Shown: piece after piece, positions 7,693-11,562 of the stretch
How positions within the stretch are numbered: position 1 is the first letter of the stretch
Layout of the letters: each line of letters begins with the position of its first letter
Origin: Lachnospiraceae bacterium
Lineage (GTDB): Bacteria > Bacillota > Clostridia > Lachnospirales > Lachnospiraceae
Length of the DNA: 11,562 nt
Assembly: GCA_003489085.1 (NCBI GenBank)
Contig: DNJM01000129.1
Location: forward strand, 2,333 to 13,894
Reading direction: 5' to 3'
Notes under the pieces: generated by a model
Seen by the model: the letters and a program-made list of their open reading frames with translations, nothing else
The model's database searches: none
What the model was told of the DNA's origin: nothing
Made by a program: the position numbers and the translations under genes

Positions 7693-7716
7693 TACAAAAA
7701 AGCAAGAGGTGCATTT

Positions 7717-8151
7717 ATGGAAAAGAAAACTTTGGTCATGGGTGTCATTGGTGCTGATGTCCATGCAGTTGGAAACAAAATCCTCTATCATTCCTTTACC
7801 GCCGCAGGATTTAACTGTGTGAATCTTGGCGTAATGGTATCCCAGGAGGAGTATATCAACGCAGCGATTGAGTCCAATGCTGACGCAATCGTAGTTTCCT
7901 CACTGTATGGCCACGGCGAGCTGGACTGCAGGGGACTGCGTGAAAAATGTGATGAGGCAGGCTTGAAAGGCATTTTACTGTATGTCGGCGGCAATATTGT
8001 AGTAGGAAAGCAGCCGTTCGATGAGGTAGAGAAGCGGTTTAAGGCTATGGGATTTGACCGTGTATTCGGTCCGGGTACCCCGCCGGAAACTACAATTGCC
8101 GCACTGTACGAGGATCTGGGTGTAGAGCCGCCGGAAGAAAGTGAGGAATAA
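7717..8151 (+). CDS. glmS: Glutamate mutase sigma subunit (methylaspartate mutase S chain)
   Basis: This is the small cobalamin-binding subunit of adenosylcobalamin-dependent glutamate mutase (methylaspartate mutase, EC 5.4.99.1), which with GlmE interconverts L-glutamate and (2S,3S)-3-methylaspartate in the cytoplasm. The 144-residue length is normal for the family. The base-off/His-on cobalamin signature DxHxxG is present as D14-V-H16-A-V-G19; H16 would be the lower cobalt ligand. The other conserved cobalamin contacts are the S61-S-L63 segment and GG at 91-92. RBS AGAGGT (7705-7710) is six bases before the ATG. It is the first gene of the operon, with glmL starting 12 bases after its stop. 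The symbol should not be confused with glucosamine-6-phosphate synthase glmS. Confidence 0.96.
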   Translation: MEKKTLVMGVIGADVHAVGNKILYHSFTAAGFNCVNLGVMVSQEEYINAAIESNADAIVVSSLYGHGELDCRGLREKCDEAGLKGILLYVGGNIVVGKQPFDEVEKRFKAMGFDRVFGPGTPPETTIAALYEDLGVEPPEESEE

Positions 8152-8163
8152 GGAGCGTCTGTC

Positions 8164-9546
8164 ATGAAACCAATATTGCTTATCGACTTCGGAAGCACCT
8201 ATACAAAGGTGACCGCTGTCGATGTGGAAAATGAAACGCTGCTTGGTACTGCCAGTAGCTATACTACGGTTCAGACTGATATTGGAGAGGGACTGCAGAA
8301 TGCTCTGAACATTCTGGAGCAAAAGACAGGAAAGCTGGAGTTCGCAGAACGATTTGCATGTTCTTCTGCTGCAGGAGGACTGCGGATGGTGACCAGTGGT
8401 CTGGTTCCGGAGCTGACTGCCGAAGCGGCAAAGCAGGCGTCCCTGGGCGCAGGAGCCAAGGTAATCCGGGTCTATTCCTACGAACTGACGAAGGCGGATG
8501 TCGCGGAGATCGTGACCAGTAAACCGGATATGATTCTGCTTACCGGCGGAACTGACGGCGGCAACAGTGAGTGTATTCTGACGAATGCGAAAAAGCTTTC
8601 TAAGACCGAGCCCATTTGTCCTATTGTCATTGCAGGCAACCGCAATTGTGCCGATGAATGTGAAGAACTGTTGGAAGGCTGGGAAACACATGTCTGCGAA
8701 AATGTAATGCCGAAATTCAATGAACTGAATATCGAGCCCGCACAGCATGAGATCAGGCAGATTTTCCTGGATCGAATCATTCAGGCGAAAGGACTGAGCA
8801 AGGCATCGGAGCTTATCTCCGGTATTATGATGCCGACGCCGGCTGCCATGATGGCTGCGATGCAGCTGCTGGCGGAGGGAACGGCAGCAGAGTCCGGAAT
8901 CGGCGAACTGGTGGCCGTAGATCTGGGAGGCGCTACCACTGATGTATATTCTATTGCCGATGGTATGCCGTCTCAGGCAAATACAATCGTTAAAGGTCTG
9001 ATGGAGCCTTATGCCAAACGAACCGTAGAAGGAGATATCGGCATGCGATACAGCATCTGGGGAATTGTAGATGCAGCCGGAATCGAACGGATCAGTCAGC
9101 TGTCCGGAATTGAACCGGAACGGGCAAAAGAAATGATTCAATTCCTTTCAGAAAATACGGAGACTCTTCCGGCAAATGAAGAATGGGAGAATCTGGATTT
9201 TGCACTGGCTTCCATGGCTGTGGAAACAGCAGTGGCTCGTCACGCGGGGACAATAGAACAGGTATATACGCCTATGGGACTGGCTTATTCTCAGGTGGGG
9301 AAGGATCTTACCCCGGTACGGCGTATTATTGTAACCGGAGGTGCGATTATTCATACGAAGCGTACAGGAGAAATTGCATCGCACAGTCTGAAGGATCCAG
9401 GGCAGCCTGGTTCACTGCGTCCGGCCGATGCGAAGTTCCTGGTGGACCGCAGTTATATTCTGGCAGCTATGGGATTGCTGGGACAGCATTATCCTGATAC
9501 AGCGCTGCGCATTATGAAAAAAGAGCTGATCGAAGCTTATGAATAA
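8164..9546 (+). CDS. glmL: GlmL/MutL family ATPase, glutamate-mutase-associated protein
   Basis: This 460-residue protein belongs to the MutL/GlmL group of the actin-Hsp70-sugar kinase (ASKHA) fold and is found between the two glutamate mutase subunit genes in clostridia. The expected nucleotide-binding motifs are visible: phosphate-1 LLIDFGSTYTKVTAVD (residues ~5-20), phosphate-2 VAVDLGGATTDV (~250-261) and the adenosine-type IIVTGGAII (~388-396). A LLTGGTDGGN segment lies near residue 124. Its exact task is not settled. A chaperone or reactivase role for damaged cobalamin in the mutase is the usual proposal and is supported here only by gene order. Its ribosome site AAGGAG (8150-8155) overlaps the glmS stop, indicating tight co-expression. 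It is unrelated to the DNA mismatch repair MutL. Confidence 0.93.
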   Translation: MKPILLIDFGSTYTKVTAVDVENETLLGTASSYTTVQTDIGEGLQNALNILEQKTGKLEFAERFACSSAAGGLRMVTSGLVPELTAEAAKQASLGAGAKVIRVYSYELTKADVAEIVTSKPDMILLTGGTDGGNSECILTNAKKLSKTEPICPIVIAGNRNCADECEELLEGWETHVCENVMPKFNELNIEPAQHEIRQIFLDRIIQAKGLSKASELISGIMMPTPAAMMAAMQLLAEGTAAESGIGELVAVDLGGATTDVYSIADGMPSQANTIVKGLMEPYAKRTVEGDIGMRYSIWGIVDAAGIERISQLSGIEPERAKEMIQFLSENTETLPANEEWENLDFALASMAVETAVARHAGTIEQVYTPMGLAYSQVGKDLTPVRRIIVTGGAIIHTKRTGEIASHSLKDPGQPGSLRPADAKFLVDRSYILAAMGLLGQHYPDTALRIMKKELIEAYE

Positions 9547-9563
9547 CATTACGGAGGTAACCA

Positions 9564-11015
9564 ATGGAAATCAAAAACAAACGTCTGACGGATGATGAAT
9601 TCTATGAAATACGTAAAAGTGTCTTAAATCAGTGGCCTACTGGAAAGGATGTAGATTTGGAAGAGGCATTTGCCTTTCACAAAGCCCTTCCGGAGCACAA
9701 GGTTTTCAGCAAAAAGCTGAACGAAGCAAAGGCAAATCATGTCACCCTGGTGCAGCCGCGTGCCGGTGTTGCTCTGGTGCAGAAGCATATCGAGCTGCTG
9801 ACCTATCTGCAGGATAAGGGTGGAGCAGATCTGCTGCCTACTACCATTGATAGTTATACGCGTCAAAATAGATATAAAGAAGCAGAGGTTGGTATTGAAG
9901 AATCTATCAAAACCGGAAAATCCATGCTTAACGGATTCCCGGCTGTAAACCATGGTGTAGCAGCGCTTCGCCATGTAGTAAATGAAATCGACGTGCCGCT
10001 GCAGATCCGCCACGGTACACCGGATGCCCGTCTGCTGACAGAGATTGTATATGCCGGCGGCTACAGCAGCTACGAGGGTGGCGGTATTTCCTATAATATT
10101 CCGTATGCCAAGAGCGTTCCGCTGGAAAGAACCATTGCTGACTGGCAGTACTGTGACCGCCTGACCGGTATTTATGAAGAGGCAGGGGTTCCGATTAACC
10201 GTGAGCCTTATGGACCGCTTACCGGTACTCTGGTTCCGCCATGTATCTCTCATGCGGTGGCGATTATTGAAGCGTTGTTGGCTGCAGAACAGGGAGTAAA
10301 GAATATCTCAGTTGGATATGGTCAGTGCGGTAACCTGGTTCAGGATGTGGCAGCAATTCATACCCTGGAGACTCTGACAGAAGAATACTTACATAAGTAT
10401 GGTTACAATGATGTAGTGGTTACGACTGTACTGCATCAGTGGATGGGAGGATTCCCGCAGGATGAAGCACAGGCCTTCGGCGTTATTTCCTGGGGCAGTG
10501 CTGTTGCAGCACTTGCACATGCAACGAAGGTAATCGTAAAGACTCCGCATGAAGCGATGGGAGTTCCGACCGCGGAAGCGAATGCACAGGGACTGCGTTG
10601 TACCAAGCAGATCATCTCCATGCTGCGCGACCAGTCTATCGATGAGAGAATTCTTCAGGAAGAAAAAGAAATCATCATTGCAGAAACAAGATGTCTGCTG
10701 GATAAATGCTTTGAACTGGGCGGCGGCGATATTGCATTGGGTACGGTTCGCGCATTCCAGGCAGGTGTGCTGGATATTCCGTTTGCACCGTCCCGTCAGA
10801 ATGCAGGACAGATGCTGCCGGCTCGTGATAATAACGGTGCGGTACGTATTCTGGGCATGGGACATCTGCCGTTTACAAAAGATCTGATCGATTTCCATCA
10901 GGCAAAGATTGAGGAACGTGCGAAGTATGAGAAACGAAAAGCTTCCTTCCAGATGGTAACCGATGATATATATGCGATTCAAAAGGGAAGATTAGTAGGC
11001 AGACCGAGAGGCTAA
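9564..11015 (+). CDS. glmE: Glutamate mutase epsilon subunit (methylaspartate mutase E chain)
   Basis: This is the catalytic TIM-barrel subunit, which binds glutamate and, with GlmS, carries out the radical carbon-skeleton rearrangement. Its 483 residues equal the length of the Clostridium cochlearium enzyme. The residues recalled from that structure fall at identical numbers: the 'arginine claw' R66, R100 and R149, with H150, E171, Y177 and Y181 around the substrate, and K326 and E330 near the adenosyl group. All are present. RBS GGAGG (9553-9557) lies six bases before the ATG; the gap from glmL is 17 bases. The protein is soluble, with no signal peptide. The conserved catalytic set argues for a fully active enzyme that feeds methylaspartate to the ammonia-lyase encoded next. 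Confidence 0.97.
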   Translation: MEIKNKRLTDDEFYEIRKSVLNQWPTGKDVDLEEAFAFHKALPEHKVFSKKLNEAKANHVTLVQPRAGVALVQKHIELLTYLQDKGGADLLPTTIDSYTRQNRYKEAEVGIEESIKTGKSMLNGFPAVNHGVAALRHVVNEIDVPLQIRHGTPDARLLTEIVYAGGYSSYEGGGISYNIPYAKSVPLERTIADWQYCDRLTGIYEEAGVPINREPYGPLTGTLVPPCISHAVAIIEALLAAEQGVKNISVGYGQCGNLVQDVAAIHTLETLTEEYLHKYGYNDVVVTTVLHQWMGGFPQDEAQAFGVISWGSAVAALAHATKVIVKTPHEAMGVPTAEANAQGLRCTKQIISMLRDQSIDERILQEEKEIIIAETRCLLDKCFELGGGDIALGTVRAFQAGVLDIPFAPSRQNAGQMLPARDNNGAVRILGMGHLPFTKDLIDFHQAKIEERAKYEKRKASFQMVTDDIYAIQKGRLVGRPRG

Positions 11016-11036
11016 TGAGAGAGGAGTTACGTTAAA

Positions 11037-11562
11037 ATGAAAATTATAGATATTATTTGTTCCAAAGGAAGAACAGGATTTTACTTTGATGATCAGCGTG
11101 CCATTAAAAAGGGTGCAGTTTCTGACGGTGCTGCCTATATCGGACAGCCTGTAACAGAAGGCTTTACCTCCATTCGTCAGGCAGGAGAAGCAATTTCTGT
11201 GATGCTGGTTCTGGAGGATGGACAGATCGCTTATGGTGACTGTGCTGCAGTTCAGTATTCAGGTGCAGGCGGACGTGATCCGCTGTTCCTGGCAGAGGAT
11301 TTCATCCCGGTAATCGAGAAAGAAATTAAACCTATGCTGTTAGGACAGGAAGCTGACAGCTTCCGTCGTCTGGCAGAAATGGTAGACCATTTTGAAAAGG
11401 ACGGAAAGAAATTCCATACGGCAATCCGCTATGGTGTAACACAGGCGATTCTGGATGCAGTTGCAAAAGCAAATCATAAAATGATGTGTGAAGTAGTTGC
11501 AGAAGAATATGGTACTACTGTTTCTGAAAAGGAAATTCCGATTTTCACACAGTCCGGAGATA
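11037..11562 (+). CDS. mal: Methylaspartate ammonia-lyase, N-terminal part (cut by the window end)
   Basis: The enzyme (EC 4.3.1.2, enolase superfamily) removes ammonia from (2S,3S)-3-methylaspartate to give mesaconate, the step after glutamate mutase. An ATG at 11037 opens 175 codons with no stop before the window edge; the family is about 413 residues, so roughly 60% is missing. The visible part is very close to the clostridial enzyme: GFYFDDQRAIKKGA (residues 14-27), LVLEDGQ (57-63), GDCAAVQYSGAGGRDPLFLA (67-86) and HTAIRYG (127-133). Q73 and Q172, substrate contacts in the characterised enzyme, are at the expected numbers. The catalytic H194 and K331 lie beyond the edge. RBS GAGGAG (11021-11026) is 10 bases upstream, and the gene follows glmE by 21 bases as part of the operon. 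Confidence 0.95.
   Translation, partial: MKIIDIICSKGRTGFYFDDQRAIKKGAVSDGAAYIGQPVTEGFTSIRQAGEAISVMLVLEDGQIAYGDCAAVQYSGAGGRDPLFLAEDFIPVIEKEIKPMLLGQEADSFRRLAEMVDHFEKDGKKFHTAIRYGVTQAILDAVAKANHKMMCEVVAEEYGTTVSEKEIPIFTQSGD

Noticed and set aside
7561..7716. A possible adenosylcobalamin riboswitch upstream of the cobalamin-dependent mutase.
   Set aside because: The predicted leader is only about 45 bases, and the region is AT-rich with no GCCACTG-type B12-box, so it cannot hold the ~200-base element.
7975..9141. A long open frame on the minus strand (388 codons) opposite glmS and glmL.
   Set aside because: It lies antisense to two strongly conserved genes. Its translation is rich in Cys, His, Arg and Ser with no recognisable domain, and the opening is explained by the codon bias of the real genes.
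10389..10982. A 197-codon minus-strand frame opposite glmE.
   Set aside because: It is antisense to the catalytically conserved glmE sequence and shows no domain or initiation signal.
1..11562. Mobile elements, tRNA or rRNA genes, or a defence system in the window.
   Set aside because: I saw no transposase, integrase, terminal repeats of insertion-sequence type, cloverleaf sequences, or nuclease/helicase genes; every large frame is accounted for by the genes listed.

Overview
The window comes from a low-to-moderate GC Gram-positive anaerobe, most likely a gut-type Clostridia (Lachnospiraceae-like). The reasons are the strong AGGAGG-type ribosome binding sites, a giant BspA-like leucine-rich surface protein ending in a 'TGD + hydrophobic segment + KRK' tail, and the glutamate-fermentation genes of the methylaspartate pathway. 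The taxonomic call is an inference; no rRNA or marker gene is present.

Layout. (1) Positions 1-219 (minus strand): the start of a small-looking exported or membrane-anchored protein that leaves the window. (2) Positions 220-374: a divergent intergenic region with a good minus-strand promoter and a weaker plus-strand candidate interleaved with it. (3) Positions 375-5609: one 1744-residue secreted protein built from five large leucine-rich-repeat modules in an A-B-A-B-B order, followed by an Ig-like domain and a membrane/wall anchor. (4) Positions 5690-7300: a two-TM + TPR + YwqG/DUF1963 fusion protein. (5) Positions 7333-7560: a 75-residue unrecognised protein whose 3' end lies inside a perfect 15-bp palindrome. 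(6) Positions 7561-7716: an AT-rich control region with a consensus TTGACA promoter and several inverted repeats. (7) Positions 7717 to the end: a tight operon glmS-glmL-glmE-methylaspartate ammonia-lyase, the last gene being cut by the window edge.

How the genes work together. The operon encodes the first two steps of glutamate fermentation. Glutamate mutase (GlmS cobalamin subunit + GlmE catalytic subunit, with the ASKHA-type ATPase GlmL encoded between them) turns L-glutamate into (2S,3S)-3-methylaspartate. Methylaspartate ammonia-lyase then eliminates ammonia to give mesaconate. The active-site residues known from the Clostridium enzymes fall at the same residue numbers here, so the assignment is very firm. 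The genes for mesaconate hydration and citramalate cleavage are not in the window. The upstream surface protein and the TPR-YwqG gene have no evident functional link to the operon, which has its own promoter. I found no convincing new defence, mobile or RNA system. The most unusual items are the higher-order duplication and degenerate sorting motif of the surface protein, the TPR-YwqG membrane fusion, and the palindrome-capped short gene.
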